From SAR86 cluster bacterium (lineage in GTDB: Bacteria > Pseudomonadota > Gammaproteobacteria > Magnimaribacterales > TMED112), in assembly GCA_016779525.1 (NCBI GenBank), contig JADHNL010000006.1, forward strand, positions 1 through 49,449: a stretch of DNA of 49,449 nt. Direction: 5' to 3'. Below the pieces are notes generated by a model, which made no database searches, was not told the DNA's origin, and worked only from the letters and a program-made list of their open reading frames with translations. The position numbers were made by a program, and so were the translations under genes. Shown here piece by piece: positions 35,886 to 45,677 of the stretch; positions within the stretch are counted from its first letter, which is position 1; each line of letters begins with the position of its first letter.

Positions 35886-38800
35886 GTGGCCGAAAAAATA
35901 TCATTACAAGATAAATACACTAAGAGAGAAGGAAGAATTTTTCTTACAGGCATACAAGCTCTAGTTAGATTGCCCTTAATACAGAGCCAATTAGATCAAA
36001 AGAATAATCTCAATACCGCAGGTTTTATATCAGGTTATAAAGGCTCACCTCTAGGTGGATACGATCTTGAGCTCAGTAGAGCAGAGCAATATCTAAAAGA
36101 ATTGTCCATTCATCATCAGCCTGGTTTGAATGAGGAGCTTGGTGCCACTGCAGTTTGGGGTTCACAACAAGGTGAGTTCCATGGCAGAGGGAGGAAAGAT
36201 GGGGTTTTTGGCATCTGGTATGGCAAGGGTCCAGGGATGGATAGAACCATGGATGTATTTAAACATGCTAACGCAGCTGGTGTTTCAAAATTTGGTGGTG
36301 TGCTTGCCGTAGCTGGAGATGATCATGGTGCAAAATCTTCAACACTTCCTCACCAATCGGATCACAACTTTATGAGTGCATTCATGCCATATCTATATCC
36401 TGCAGGCATAGATGAAATAATTCGATATGGGTTGCTTGGTTTTGCAATGAGTAGGTACAGTGGTTGTTGGACTGGTTTCAAGGTGGTTTCTGATATTGCA
36501 GATTCAGGTAAGACTTATGACACCTCTATCGAGAATTTACCCATCATTATTCCTAGTGCAGATTTTCTTGGTGAGTACTCAGAGGTAAATAGAAATATTC
36601 TTTATTCAGATACTCCTAGAGAACAAGATTATCGATTGCAAAGAATTAAAGGTTTTGCTGCTCAAGGTTTTGCTAGAGCTAATGGGATAGATAGAGTTGT
36701 CTGGCAAAATAAAGGTGCAAAGCTAGGAATCATTACAACAGGTAAATCATACAACGACGTTAGAGAAGCTCTAAGATGGCTAAATATCGATGAAGCAAAG
36801 GCCGAAAGTTTTGGACTGTGTTTATATAAAGTTGGTATGCCATGGCCACTTGAGCCAGAAGGAATAAGAGAATTTTGTGAGGGGCTTGAACATGTTCTTG
36901 TTATTGAAGAGAAAAGAGAATTAATTGAACATCAGGTTAAATGGCAATTATATAACTGGAAAGAGAATGTTAGGCCTGTAGTTATCGGTAAACAAGACGA
37001 GTCAGGATCATGGTTGTTGCCTGCTGAGAATGATCTACCTCTCCAAACCATTTTAGAGACCATAGCAAAAAGGCTACACATATTAAGTGGTGATTCAGAG
37101 CTATTAGAGAGGCTTGAATGGTTTAAAAAGAGAAACGCAGAACAAGAAAAAATTACCTCTCCGGTTGTTAGGAAGCCTTTTTTCTGCTCGGGCTGTCCAC
37201 ACAACACATCTTTAGCATTGCCTGAAGGCAAAAGAGCGCTTGCTGGAATTGGTTGCCATTACATGGCAGTGAATACTGTAAAAGGAACTGAATTTTTTAC
37301 TCAAATGGGTGGAGAGGGTACTCCTTGGATAGGGTTGGCACCATTTTCAAAAGAGGAGCATGTTTTTGCAAATTTAGGTGATGGCACGTATAAGCATTCG
37401 GGCATCTTAGCAATTAGAGCAGCGCTAGATGCCAATGTAAATATCACATATAAGATACTTTATAACGATGCTGTTGCTATGACGGGAGGCCAAGAAATTG
37501 GAGACAATTGGAACGTCGATGGAATTGTAAAACAGCTTCTTGCTGAAGGTGTTAAAAAAATATCAATACTCTCTCAAGAGCCTCAAAAATACAAAAAACT
37601 AACTTCAAAATACGTTAAGAGTCTGCACCGAGATGCCATCATTGTTGAGCAAGAAGAGTTAAGTAAATATAAAGGTGTTAGTGCCCTAGTATTTGACCAA
37701 ACCTGTGCTGCGGAGAAACGCCGAAGAAGAAAAAGAGGTTTAATGCATGATCCGGTAAAAAGAGTCATGATTAATCCAGATGTTTGCGAGGGGTGTGGTG
37801 ATTGTTCAATACAATCAAACTGCGTCTCTATCGAACCCTTGGAAACTAAGCTTGGAAGAAAGAGAAAAATAAATCAATCAACATGCAACAAAGATTATTC
37901 ATGTTTGAAAGGGTTTTGCCCATCCTTTATTACTGTTGATGCTGAACTAAAACCTAAAGGCAAGTTTTATGAAATATCAGAATTACCTGAACCAAAATAT
38001 CAAGACTCTGATGGCATAACTAATATTATGCTTACTGGAATCGGCGGAACAGGAGTTCTAACCATTTCAGCTATCGTAGGGATGGCCTCTCACATTGAAG
38101 GTAAAGATTCCAGTATCTTAGATATGACAGGTCTCGCACAAAAAGGTGGTGCGGTCTGGTCACACATTAAGGTGTATGAAAAAGACAATAAACCATATAG
38201 CCACAAAATATCGCCCGCTTCTGCAAACTTGCTGCTAGCTTGCGATGCAGTTGTTGGTACTAAGCCTGAAATACAAGAGGTGCTATCGGACAAAAGAACC
38301 AGCTCCATTGTGAATACCAATACTATTCCAGTCGCAGACTTTGTCACCAATAGAGATATTGATTTTAAATCTTCCGAAGTTTTTGATTTGATAGAAAAAA
38401 CTACCAACAGTATTGAAGGTGTACCAGCGGTTGAGATGGCTGAAAAGCTCACTGGAGATGCAATTGGCGGCAATATGATTATGCTGGGAGCTGCTTTTCA
38501 AATGGGTTTAATTCCATTGAAAGAAGAAAGCATTATTGCAGCAATCGAGCTAAATAAAATTAGTATCGAAAGCAACATATATAGTTTTAGACTTGGCAGA
38601 GCTTATATTAATAACCCAAAAAATGAAATCTTTAAGTTCTTGCAAAAAGACACGGGTGAAAAGTTGTCTAATGAAGAAGTTTTAGCCGACAGGGAAGATC
38701 GACTAATGAAATACGATCCCAAAGTTAGTCAGGAGTTTTCTATGCACATGAGGAACTTGAAAAAAGTTCTAGAAACAGAACTTGAACCCGATGCTTCTTT

Positions 38801-39284
38801 TAGAAGAGCCATCAAAGAAGCTTACAGAGTTTGTGCAATAAAGGATGAGTATGAGGTTGCAAGAATGCACATTGAAACTTCAAAACATGTATTAGATAAC
38901 CAATTCAACTCATGGTCCAATTTAAGTTTTTATTTATCACCACCATTCTTATCTTTCATTAAAGACCAAAGAACGGGGAGACCAAAAAAATATAGAGTAC
39001 CTGGTTTTATTGCTATGCCTTTATTCCACATTTTAGCCAAACTTAAGTTCCTAAGAGGCACAGCTTTTGATCCGCTAAGCATGAGTGGCGATAGAAAGAG
39101 AGATCTTCAGCATAAAGATATCTTCTTTAACAGGTTAGCTGAACTTAGCTCATTAACTGCAGGGCAAAAGACAACAAAGCTAAATAGGCTTTTAGATTGC
39201 TCAGAGGCTGTTAAAGGTTACGGCCCTGTAAGAGAAGAAGCCTTTAAACAGTTTTTGGTAAGGATTGATGAAAAAAGTTTCTGA
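35886..39284 (+). CDS. Fused indolepyruvate:ferredoxin oxidoreductase (IorA-IorB type)
   Basis: Single polypeptide of 1,132 residues of the 2-oxoacid:ferredoxin oxidoreductase superfamily, decarboxylating an aryl or branched keto acid to acyl-CoA with reduction of ferredoxin. Domains in order: pyrimidine-binding (SGYKGSPLGGYD, about 40-50), linker, CSGCPHNTS (about 433), TPP-binding GDGTYKHSG (about 498-506), iron-sulfur motif VCEGCGDCSIQSNC (about 633) with CNKDYSCLKGFC, gamma-type domain TGIGGTGVLT (about 720), and a C-terminal domain (about 940-1132). Start GTG 35886. Fused forms are common in proteobacteria. Probably used in catabolism of aromatic or branched amino acids. Confidence 0.9.
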   Translation: MAEKISLQDKYTKREGRIFLTGIQALVRLPLIQSQLDQKNNLNTAGFISGYKGSPLGGYDLELSRAEQYLKELSIHHQPGLNEELGATAVWGSQQGEFHGRGRKDGVFGIWYGKGPGMDRTMDVFKHANAAGVSKFGGVLAVAGDDHGAKSSTLPHQSDHNFMSAFMPYLYPAGIDEIIRYGLLGFAMSRYSGCWTGFKVVSDIADSGKTYDTSIENLPIIIPSADFLGEYSEVNRNILYSDTPREQDYRLQRIKGFAAQGFARANGIDRVVWQNKGAKLGIITTGKSYNDVREALRWLNIDEAKAESFGLCLYKVGMPWPLEPEGIREFCEGLEHVLVIEEKRELIEHQVKWQLYNWKENVRPVVIGKQDESGSWLLPAENDLPLQTILETIAKRLHILSGDSELLERLEWFKKRNAEQEKITSPVVRKPFFCSGCPHNTSLALPEGKRALAGIGCHYMAVNTVKGTEFFTQMGGEGTPWIGLAPFSKEEHVFANLGDGTYKHSGILAIRAALDANVNITYKILYNDAVAMTGGQEIGDNWNVDGIVKQLLAEGVKKISILSQEPQKYKKLTSKYVKSLHRDAIIVEQEELSKYKGVSALVFDQTCAAEKRRRRKRGLMHDPVKRVMINPDVCEGCGDCSIQSNCVSIEPLETKLGRKRKINQSTCNKDYSCLKGFCPSFITVDAELKPKGKFYEISELPEPKYQDSDGITNIMLTGIGGTGVLTISAIVGMASHIEGKDSSILDMTGLAQKGGAVWSHIKVYEKDNKPYSHKISPASANLLLACDAVVGTKPEIQEVLSDKRTSSIVNTNTIPVADFVTNRDIDFKSSEVFDLIEKTTNSIEGVPAVEMAEKLTGDAIGGNMIMLGAAFQMGLIPLKEESIIAAIELNKISIESNIYSFRLGRAYINNPKNEIFKFLQKDTGEKLSNEEVLADREDRLMKYDPKVSQEFSMHMRNLKKVLETELEPDASFRRAIKEAYRVCAIKDEYEVARMHIETSKHVLDNQFNSWSNLSFYLSPPFLSFIKDQRTGRPKKYRVPGFIAMPLFHILAKLKFLRGTAFDPLSMSGDRKRDLQHKDIFFNRLAELSSLTAGQKTTKLNRLLDCSEAVKGYGPVREEAFKQFLVRIDEKSF

Positions 39285-39690
39285 GAATTTTTATGTATCT
39301 CCTCAAATAGAGCCATCAAATATTTATGGCTTATCTAAAGACAAATTTGATATCGTTGTTTGCAATAGGCCTGATGGCGAAGAGTCCAATCAACCATCTA
39401 AAATTGAAATATCCAATGAGTGTCAAAAAAAGAGTTTAGAGTTTATAGATCTTGAAATGGTTCCTGGAGATATTAATTTCGAAACCATAAAAAGAACTAA
39501 AGAAATTCTAGACACCAATAAAAAAGTATTTGCCTATTGTCGAACAGGTACAAGGTCAATAACTCTATGGGCCTTTGCTAGCTGCTACACAAAAGAAGTC
39601 GTTGATATAATCAGCGAGGTAAGCAAAGCTGGTTATGAACTAGCGCACTTGAAAGATGTATTTGTAAGCTTTAAGTCTAGCCTTTCCTAA
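39268..39690 (+). CDS. DUF442 phosphatase/rhodanese-like protein
   Basis: Protein of 140 residues of the DUF442 (TIGR01244-like) family, often fused or linked to MBL sulfur enzymes. The active-site loop is CRTGTRS (C91 to R96), preceded by VCNRPDGEE. The catalytic Cys suggests phosphatase- or sulfurtransferase-like chemistry; the substrate is not known. ATG 39268 is preferred to TTG 39265, with AAGG upstream. It overlaps the oxidoreductase gene by 17 nt. 3' end overlaps the convergent small membrane gene by 14 bp. Confidence 0.8.
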   Translation: MKKVSENFYVSPQIEPSNIYGLSKDKFDIVVCNRPDGEESNQPSKIEISNECQKKSLEFIDLEMVPGDINFETIKRTKEILDTNKKVFAYCRTGTRSITLWAFASCYTKEVVDIISEVSKAGYELAHLKDVFVSFKSSLS

Positions 39691-39934
39691 GCAGAAGAAT
39701 TAACCAAACTAATGGCACTATAGCCAAACATCCTATGGTTATATTGATTGCTGTCATTAGTGGAAAATCTAAGAGGGCTCCTAAAAAATCTGACAAACTA
39801 TTGCCCAACAAAGCACCATAGATGGCGCCATGAATACCTGACCCTTTAAAGTATTTATCAATGTCTATGCCAATTAGAGTTGTAAAAGCCAGAATGCCAT
39901 TATCAACCAAGCCAAAAACTAGTCCTTCAGGCAT
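39677..39934 (-). CDS. Small membrane protein with Gly-rich helices
   Basis: Unrecognised protein of 85 residues with two hydrophobic stretches (about 33-52 and 60-82) and Gly/Ala-rich helix GAIYGALLGNSLSD. Last gene of the minus-strand LysR-putA run; its start shares 1 nt with the stop of the DUF4345-like gene. Function unknown. Confidence 0.5.
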   Translation of the reverse strand: MPEGLVFGLVDNGILAFTTLIGIDIDKYFKGSGIHGAIYGALLGNSLSDFLGALLDFPLMTAINITIGCLAIVPLVWLILLLRKG

Positions 39935-40317
39935 TAAAATATTTTCCTTTCCTGTTTTCTCAAAGCTGTAACTAAGAATACAAAATAAACCAATTCAAAG
40001 ACGGTAAAATACAACAAAAATACCGAATCAAATTCTCCATAAATGAATGTAACAATTCGGCCCAGAAGAATTCCAGTGATTACAAATAAAAGAATCTTGA
40101 AGAATGATGACTCATATTTATTTTTAATTAATGCAAGTAGTGAAAACAAGCCAATTAGGAAATTAATGCCACCATACAACGATCTAACTTCACCGCTGCC
40201 AACATTGGTAGTTATAGCCAAACCAACCGAATCAACAAAGCCAGCTGGAAAAAACAAGGCCCACCCCCCAAGATATAGGTAAACCAAAGCAGTTAAAAAT
40301 AAAAAAATCTTATTCAT
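39934..40317 (-). CDS. DUF4345-like four-helix membrane protein
   Basis: Protein of 127 residues with four transmembrane segments and the DUF4345 pattern: an initial helix ending in a PAGF turn, then a conserved EVRSLYGGINFLIGLF stretch (the R-x-x-Y-G-G feature), and two further helices. Function unknown. Downstream of putA by 2 nt, so cotranscribed; a link to proline use is not established. Confidence 0.65.
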   Translation of the reverse strand: MNKIFLFLTALVYLYLGGWALFFPAGFVDSVGLAITTNVGSGEVRSLYGGINFLIGLFSLLALIKNKYESSFFKILLFVITGILLGRIVTFIYGEFDSVFLLYFTVFELVYFVFLVTALRKQERKIF

Positions 40318-40319
40318 AT

Positions 40320-43300
40320 TTATTCATTATTTTTATTTAATAAATCTATATTACCACCAGTTGCCATCACATTATCAGTAAATGTTTTTTCATTCACAAA
40401 ACTCTTTAAGTAATCTGGACCACCTGCTTTTGGCCCAGTACCACTAAGACCCTGGCCACCGAAAGGTTGAACACCCACAACTGCACCAACAATATCTCTG
40501 TTTAGGTAAAAATTCCCAACGTTTCCTTTTTCAAATATCTTGCGAGCTTTTTCGAGTATTCTAGTGTGTGCGCCCATAGTTAAACCGTATCCAGTCTCAT
40601 TTACTTCATCCAATACCCGATCCAAATCAGATGCCGAATAACGAATAAAGTGAAGAATGGGCCCAAACTTCTCACCGTCTATTTCACTGATTGCATCAAT
40701 TTGTATGGCTGTTGGATTGAAAAAATATCCCTGATCTGGAACTTTGTTTGCGACTTCAACCATCACCTTATTTTCTTTCTCCATTCTCGCTTTATGATCC
40801 AATAATTTTTTTAAAGATGTTTCATTAATAATTGGGCCTATATCAGTCTCAGGCAGATTGGGATCACCAATAGCAAGTTCATTCATAGCTTCTGATAAAT
40901 AATCCCAGTATTCATCTGCAACCTCTTCCTGAACATATACAGCTCTAAGAGCACTGCACCTTTGGCCTGCGCTTAAGAAAGACGATCTCACGATATCGTC
41001 TATTACTTGTTCTTTAAGAGCTGAAGAGTCAACAAACATGACATTTTGACCACCTGTTTCAGCAATCAATCTTCTAATCGGGCCATCCAGATTAGCTAAG
41101 TTAAGGTTAATTTGTTTGGCTGCAGCGCTGGACCCCGTAAAAGCAACTCCATCAAGCCACTCTAGCTTAGTCAATTCATTGCTGATATCTTTTTCCGCGA
41201 TAACAAGATGCAGAGCTGATTGAGGCACTCCCGCCTCATAGAACATTTTTACGACCTCGTAAGCAATTAAAGAAGTATCCTCTGCTGGTTTGGCAATAAC
41301 ATTGTTTCCTGTTATCAGTGCTGCTGAAATCTGACCCACAAAAATTGCTAAAGGAAAATTCCAGGGACTCACACACAAAAAATTTCCTTTTGGAGCATGC
41401 TCTAAGAAATTATTTTCCCCAGTAGGACCAGGAAGCTTCAATGCCTTAAATAAATTATCGCTCTGTTGGGAATAGTAATTGATAAAGTCTATTGCTTCTC
41501 GAACTTCAGCGTCACAATCTTTCAGAGTTTTCCCTGCTTCATTTGCTAAGAGATAAAAAAGCTTTGTTTCATTTTTTGACAGAGCTTGAGCCACTAAATC
41601 TAACACTTTCTTTCGTTCTGCGAGTGGTGTTTCAGACCATTCTTTTGATGGTTTTAAAGTTTTTAGATCAGCAATTATTTGTTGGTCGGCGTATGTTACT
41701 TCACCAATTTTTTTGTTGGGATCAAATGGAGCAGCTCTGCCTAATTTTATACCTTCATGATGGACGCCATTAACGATGGACGAAGCGTGGAAGGTTTCCT
41801 TTTTAAATTCTTTCATACCTGATTTTAAATCACTGATATCAGCTAGGTCACCAAAATCAAAGCCCTTGGAATTTGCTCGATTATCAAAGATTTGATGAGG
41901 TCTCTTAACGTTTGTTAAAAAGTTTTTATTCTCAAGGTTCTCCTCGGCAATCGAGATAGGGTTTTTTACTACATCAGAAACAGGAATATCTTTCGATAAA
42001 TACTTGTTAACAAAAGAGCTATTTGCACCATTCTCAAGCAATCTTCTTACTAAATAAGGCAGTAACTCTTTCTTAGATCCAACAGGAGCATATATTCTAG
42101 TAACTGGAAAACTTTCATAAATCTTTTTTGCATTGCGATAAGTTAGATCCCCCATTCCATAAATTCTTTGGAATTCAAAATCATCAACTCTACCCTTATA
42201 TAGCTCCATTATTGCTGCAATGGTATGAGCATTGTGGGTTGCAAAATATGGCCTTAGATTCTTTGAGTGGGCAATGAGTCTAGCAGTGTGTAAATAATTT
42301 AAATCCGTAAAGGATTTAGAGGTAAATACTGGAAGATCTGGAGCACCTTTTGTCTGATGAATCTTAATTTCTTGATCCCAATATGCTCCTTTGACCAGCC
42401 TCATCATCATGCCATTTCTATTGCTTCCTAGTTCATCAATCAAATTAACAACCTCCGATGATCTTTTCCCGTATGCTTGGATTGCTAAACCTAGTCCACT
42501 CCAATCTTTAAGGCTTTTTTCTTGTGCCAATTTTTCAATTAATTTAAGGCTTAACTCCAGTCTATCCTGTTCCTCAGCGTCTATAGTTAGAGCTATTTCT
42601 TGGATAGCAGCTTGCTTAGACAACTCAAGTACCCGATCGTAGAGTTCATTTAAAACTCTTGTTTCTTTAACAGCTTCGTATCTTGGATGTATTGCCGATA
42701 GCTTTATTGAGATTTCGTGGAATGAGTTTGTTAATTGAGCATTTTTTTCACCGACTTTTGTGATTGCTTTTTCATATGCATCAAAAAAGAAATCAACGTC
42801 ACCTTGCGTTCGCGCAGCTTCACCCAACATATCAAAAGAACATGGCAACTTAGGTGAATTAAATTTTCTGAGAGCGTCATCGATATCGATTCCTGAAACA
42901 AACTCCTCACTTAAGATTTCCATCCCTTTTTTAATGGCTTCTCTTAAAACAGGATCACCAATTCTAGAAGTCACACCACTCAACCATGAAAGAGGGTTGC
43001 CTGTGATTGTTTTATCTAGCTCAACTACTTGTTCAGCTAGAAACAATCCAAAAGTTGTTGCATTAACAAAAATTGAGGGAGAGCTATTTAAGTGCTCAAG
43101 CCATTTTTTTCCACCAATTTTTTCTTGGATGATTTCATCGCAAGTCTGGTTATCAGGAATACGCAAAAGAGATTCTGCAAGACACATCAGAGCCACCCCC
43201 TCTTGGTTGCTGAGGCCGTACTCTAAAAAAAAGTTGTCCAACCTTGTTTTTTTTCTATCGTCTCTGCAGTTCTGAACAATTTGCACTGCATTTTTTTCAA

Positions 43301-43400
43301 TGTTTGGCTCATTGATCCATACGTTATTTTGAATCAACTCTTCAACCAGACCAATCTCTTCTCTGTACTTTAGTTCTTTAAGTTTATTGAAAAAGCCCAT
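40320..43400 (-). CDS. putA: Bifunctional proline dehydrogenase / P5C dehydrogenase PutA
   Basis: Protein of 1,026 residues oxidising proline to glutamate in two steps at the membrane face. N-terminal PRODH FAD barrel (about 150-480; segments KLSAIHPRYE, MRLVKGAYWD, FATHNAHT, YGMGD) and C-terminal aldehyde dehydrogenase domain (about 550-1000) with NFPLAIF, ETGGQN and catalytic Cys near 805 (SAGQRCSALRAVYV). It is the short PutA form: there is no N-terminal ribbon-helix-helix DNA-binding domain and no C-terminal extension. Regulation must therefore come from elsewhere, perhaps the LysR gene 66 bp upstream in the same direction. Confidence 0.95.
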   Translation of the reverse strand: MGFFNKLKELKYREEIGLVEELIQNNVWINEPNIEKNAVQIVQNCRDDRKKTRLDNFFLEYGLSNQEGVALMCLAESLLRIPDNQTCDEIIQEKIGGKKWLEHLNSSPSIFVNATTFGLFLAEQVVELDKTITGNPLSWLSGVTSRIGDPVLREAIKKGMEILSEEFVSGIDIDDALRKFNSPKLPCSFDMLGEAARTQGDVDFFFDAYEKAITKVGEKNAQLTNSFHEISIKLSAIHPRYEAVKETRVLNELYDRVLELSKQAAIQEIALTIDAEEQDRLELSLKLIEKLAQEKSLKDWSGLGLAIQAYGKRSSEVVNLIDELGSNRNGMMMRLVKGAYWDQEIKIHQTKGAPDLPVFTSKSFTDLNYLHTARLIAHSKNLRPYFATHNAHTIAAIMELYKGRVDDFEFQRIYGMGDLTYRNAKKIYESFPVTRIYAPVGSKKELLPYLVRRLLENGANSSFVNKYLSKDIPVSDVVKNPISIAEENLENKNFLTNVKRPHQIFDNRANSKGFDFGDLADISDLKSGMKEFKKETFHASSIVNGVHHEGIKLGRAAPFDPNKKIGEVTYADQQIIADLKTLKPSKEWSETPLAERKKVLDLVAQALSKNETKLFYLLANEAGKTLKDCDAEVREAIDFINYYSQQSDNLFKALKLPGPTGENNFLEHAPKGNFLCVSPWNFPLAIFVGQISAALITGNNVIAKPAEDTSLIAYEVVKMFYEAGVPQSALHLVIAEKDISNELTKLEWLDGVAFTGSSAAAKQINLNLANLDGPIRRLIAETGGQNVMFVDSSALKEQVIDDIVRSSFLSAGQRCSALRAVYVQEEVADEYWDYLSEAMNELAIGDPNLPETDIGPIINETSLKKLLDHKARMEKENKVMVEVANKVPDQGYFFNPTAIQIDAISEIDGEKFGPILHFIRYSASDLDRVLDEVNETGYGLTMGAHTRILEKARKIFEKGNVGNFYLNRDIVGAVVGVQPFGGQGLSGTGPKAGGPDYLKSFVNEKTFTDNVMATGGNIDLLNKNNE

Positions 43401-43419
43401 GATATTTCCGTGCTTGATA

Positions 43420-43435
43420 TTTTAAACGTTTAAAA
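43420..43435. promoter_or_regulatory. 16-bp perfect palindrome upstream of putA
   Basis: TTTTAAACGTTTAAAA, a perfect dyad, 20 bases before the putA start in the LysR-putA space (43401-43466). Candidate operator for putA; no U-tract or GC stem, so not a terminator. Confidence 0.45.
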
Positions 43436-43466
43436 AGAAAAATATAGCCAGAATGGATAGAATAAA

Positions 43467-44369
43467 TTAAAGCTTGGCTTCTTTAAAAGCTTGCTTAATA
43501 AGGTGTTTTAACCAAATATGTCCGGGGTCGTTATCGTTGGTTTCGTGCCATGCCAAAAAGAATTGAGATGGTGCTACTTCAAAAGGCAAAACCTTAAATC
43601 CAAGTTTGTGTTTTTTAGCAAAAACTTTTGTACAAGTTAAGACCATATCGGTATTTTTTAAGATCTCTGGTGTTACTAAAAAATGTTGGGCTCGCAAGGT
43701 GACTTTTCTTTCCAACTGCAATTTTGATAAAGCATTGTCGACCAAGGCTCCACCGATTTTTCTACCTGAGATGTGGATATGATCGAGCTCCAGAAATTGA
43801 TCAATTGTTAGCTCCTTTTCAGAAGCAAGTGGGTGATCCTTTCTAAAGCCACAAACAAACTCATCTTCAAAAACTAATTCTTTTGTTATGTCTGTTTCAG
43901 ATGGCGGGAATGGATCAACAATGAAATTAATTTCATTGGCTGCTAGAGCGTGATGCATCTTATCACGATTGGTGTAATAACTTGAAATTTTAACGTTTGG
44001 GGCATTTTGATGAATTTTGGTCATTAGTATGGGCAAAATTCTACCTTCGGTGACATCATTAAGTGCCAATCTAAATGTGCGACTTGAAGTTGCAGGATCA
44101 AAAGATTCAGGTTTTTCTAGACTCTTTTGCAGTATGGAAAGAGCATCCCGAACATGGATAATGATATTCTCGGTCTTTGCAGTTGGCTTTACCCCTTGAC
44201 CAACACGAATGAACAACTGATCATCAAAATAATCTCGTAATTTTGCCAAGGCACTGCTTACAGCAGGCTGTGTGATGCCTACAATTTCTCCTGCTTTTGT
44301 TAAGCTGCCTTCTGTGTATATGGCATTAAATACAACAAGCAAGTTTAAGTCGAGATTATTAAGTTTCAT
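43467..44369 (-). CDS. LysR-family transcriptional regulator
   Basis: Protein of 300 residues, the standard LysR length. Winged HTH at about 5-65 (LDLNLLVVFNAIYTEGSLTKAGEIVGITQPAVSSALAKL), followed by an effector-binding domain with the NodD/LeuO-like subfamily look (PTAKTENIIIHVRDAL). Divergent from the acyl-CoA dehydrogenase operon; the 93-bp space carries two T-N11-A palindromes, the classical LysR binding site form. It also precedes putA on the minus strand. Effector unknown. Confidence 0.93.
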   Translation of the reverse strand: MKLNNLDLNLLVVFNAIYTEGSLTKAGEIVGITQPAVSSALAKLRDYFDDQLFIRVGQGVKPTAKTENIIIHVRDALSILQKSLEKPESFDPATSSRTFRLALNDVTEGRILPILMTKIHQNAPNVKISSYYTNRDKMHHALAANEINFIVDPFPPSETDITKELVFEDEFVCGFRKDHPLASEKELTIDQFLELDHIHISGRKIGGALVDNALSKLQLERKVTLRAQHFLVTPEILKNTDMVLTCTKVFAKKHKLGFKVLPFEVAPSQFFLAWHETNDNDPGHIWLKHLIKQAFKEAKL

Positions 44370-44382
44370 TTTTGAAATAATT

Positions 44383-44397
44383 ATACAGCAGGTGTAT
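44383..44397. promoter_or_regulatory. LysR-type box 1 (palindromic T-N11-A)
   Basis: ATACA-GCAGG-TGTAT, a perfect 5-bp inverted repeat with T-N11-A at 44384-44396, 13 bases from the LysR start. Likely recognition site for autoregulation and operon control. Inferred by form only. Confidence 0.55.
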
Positions 44398-44400
44398 ATT

Positions 44401-44415
44401 ATAAATACTATTTAT
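44401..44415. promoter_or_regulatory. LysR-type box 2 (palindromic T-N11-A)
   Basis: ATAAAT-ACT-ATTTAT, a perfect 6-bp inverted repeat with T-N11-A at 44402-44414. Its centre is 18 bp from that of box 1, which fits the paired recognition and activation sites used by LysR tetramers. AT-rich, so chance is more likely than for box 1. Confidence 0.4.
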
Positions 44416-44462
44416 ATTATTAAAGAAATAACTTCAATATTGTCAAATAGTTAGGGAAAATC

Positions 44463-45677
44463 ATGAACTTTGAATCTACAGAAAAAATAGATTTTTATTT
44501 ACCAAAAGTTAAGAAATTTATTGAAGAAGAAGTAATACCTGTTGAACAGAAAATACATGAGCAAGAAAAAACTGGCTCAGATAGATGGCAGCCGCATGAA
44601 GAGCTTGAGCCTCTAAAACAGGAAGCAAAAAAAAGAGGCTTATGGAATTTATTTCTACCAGATAGTGAGCTAGGAGCTGGACTCTCAAATTTTGAATACG
44701 CACATTTAGCTGAGCAAATGGGAAGAACAACTTTTGCTTCTGAGGCTATGAATTGTAGTGCACCAGATACAGGCAATATGGAAGTGCTAGTTAGATATGG
44801 CTCCAAGGAGCAACAAGATCAATGGTTAAAGCCACTTCTCAATGGAGAAATTAGGTCGGCTTTTGGGATGACCGAGCCTGGCGTTGCTTCATCCGATGCA
44901 ACAAATATGGAGGCTAAAGCTGAACTTATTGATGGTCAATGGGTAATTAATGGCGAGAAATGGTGGACTTCAGGTGCTGGAGATCCAAGGTGTAAGATTC
45001 TCATCTTTATGTGTGTGACAAATCCAGACAATGATAGACACAGAAGGCATTCAATGATTCTTGTTCCAATGGATACACCAGGTGTGGAAGTTCAGAGAAT
45101 GATGCATGTCTTTGGTTACGATGATGCACCACATGGCCACGCGCACATAAAATTTAATAACGTTAAGGTCCCATATGAGAATGTCATTCTAGGAGAAGGT
45201 CGAGGTTTTGAAATTGCTCAAGGCAGACTTGGGCCTGGTCGAATCCACCATTGCATGAGAGCTATTGGAGCTGCTGAAGTTGCTCTTGAGATGATGTGTG
45301 ATCGAGGCACCAAAAGAACAGCCTTTGGTAAAGAGTTAGTAAGGCTGGGTGGGAACTTTGATGTAATTGCCAACTCTAGAATAGAAATAAATCAAGCACG
45401 ACTGTTAACGTTGCAAGCAGCATGGATGATGGATAAATATGGCAATAAGCATGCTGCAAGCGAAATAGCACAAATTAAAGTTGTTGCGCCAAATGTAGCA
45501 TGCAATGTTATTGATAGAGCTATTCAGATGCACGGAGGTGGAGGTGTTTCACAAGATTTTCCTTTAGCTAAAATGTACTCCTTTATGCGTTGCCTACGTT
45601 TAGCTGATGGTCCTGATGAAGTCCATAGGAGAAGCGTTGCCAGAATTGAGTTGGCCAAACAATTTACTAAAGATTAG
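44463..45677 (+). CDS. Acyl-CoA dehydrogenase, ACAD10/11-like
   Basis: FAD acyl-CoA dehydrogenase of 404 residues. Motifs: [16 protein letters not shown] (FAD contact), [27 protein letters not shown] and [16 protein letters not shown]. The last stretch replaces the usual IYEGTSEI; it matches ACAD10/11 enzymes, in which Asp stands where MCAD has catalytic Glu. Those enzymes act on 4-hydroxyacyl or branched substrates after phosphorylation, but no kinase domain is fused here, so substrate is open. First gene of a coupled operon; its stop overlaps the next start by 1 nt. Confidence 0.9.
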   Translation: MNFESTEKIDFYLPKVKKFIEEEVIPVEQKIHEQEKTGSDRWQPHEELEPLKQEAKKRGLWNLFLPDSELGAGLSNFEYAHLAEQMGRTTFASEAMNCSAPDTGNMEVLVRYGSKEQQDQWLKPLLNGEIRSAFGMTEPGVASSDATNMEAKAELIDGQWVINGEKWWTSGAGDPRCKILIFMCVTNPDNDRHRRHSMILVPMDTPGVEVQRMMHVFGYDDAPHGHAHIKFNNVKVPYENVILGEGRGFEIAQGRLGPGRIHHCMRAIGAAEVALEMMCDRGTKRTAFGKELVRLGGNFDVIANSRIEINQARLLTLQAAWMMDKYGNKHAASEIAQIKVVAPNVACNVIDRAIQMHGGGGVSQDFPLAKMYSFMRCLRLADGPDEVHRRSVARIELAKQFTKD

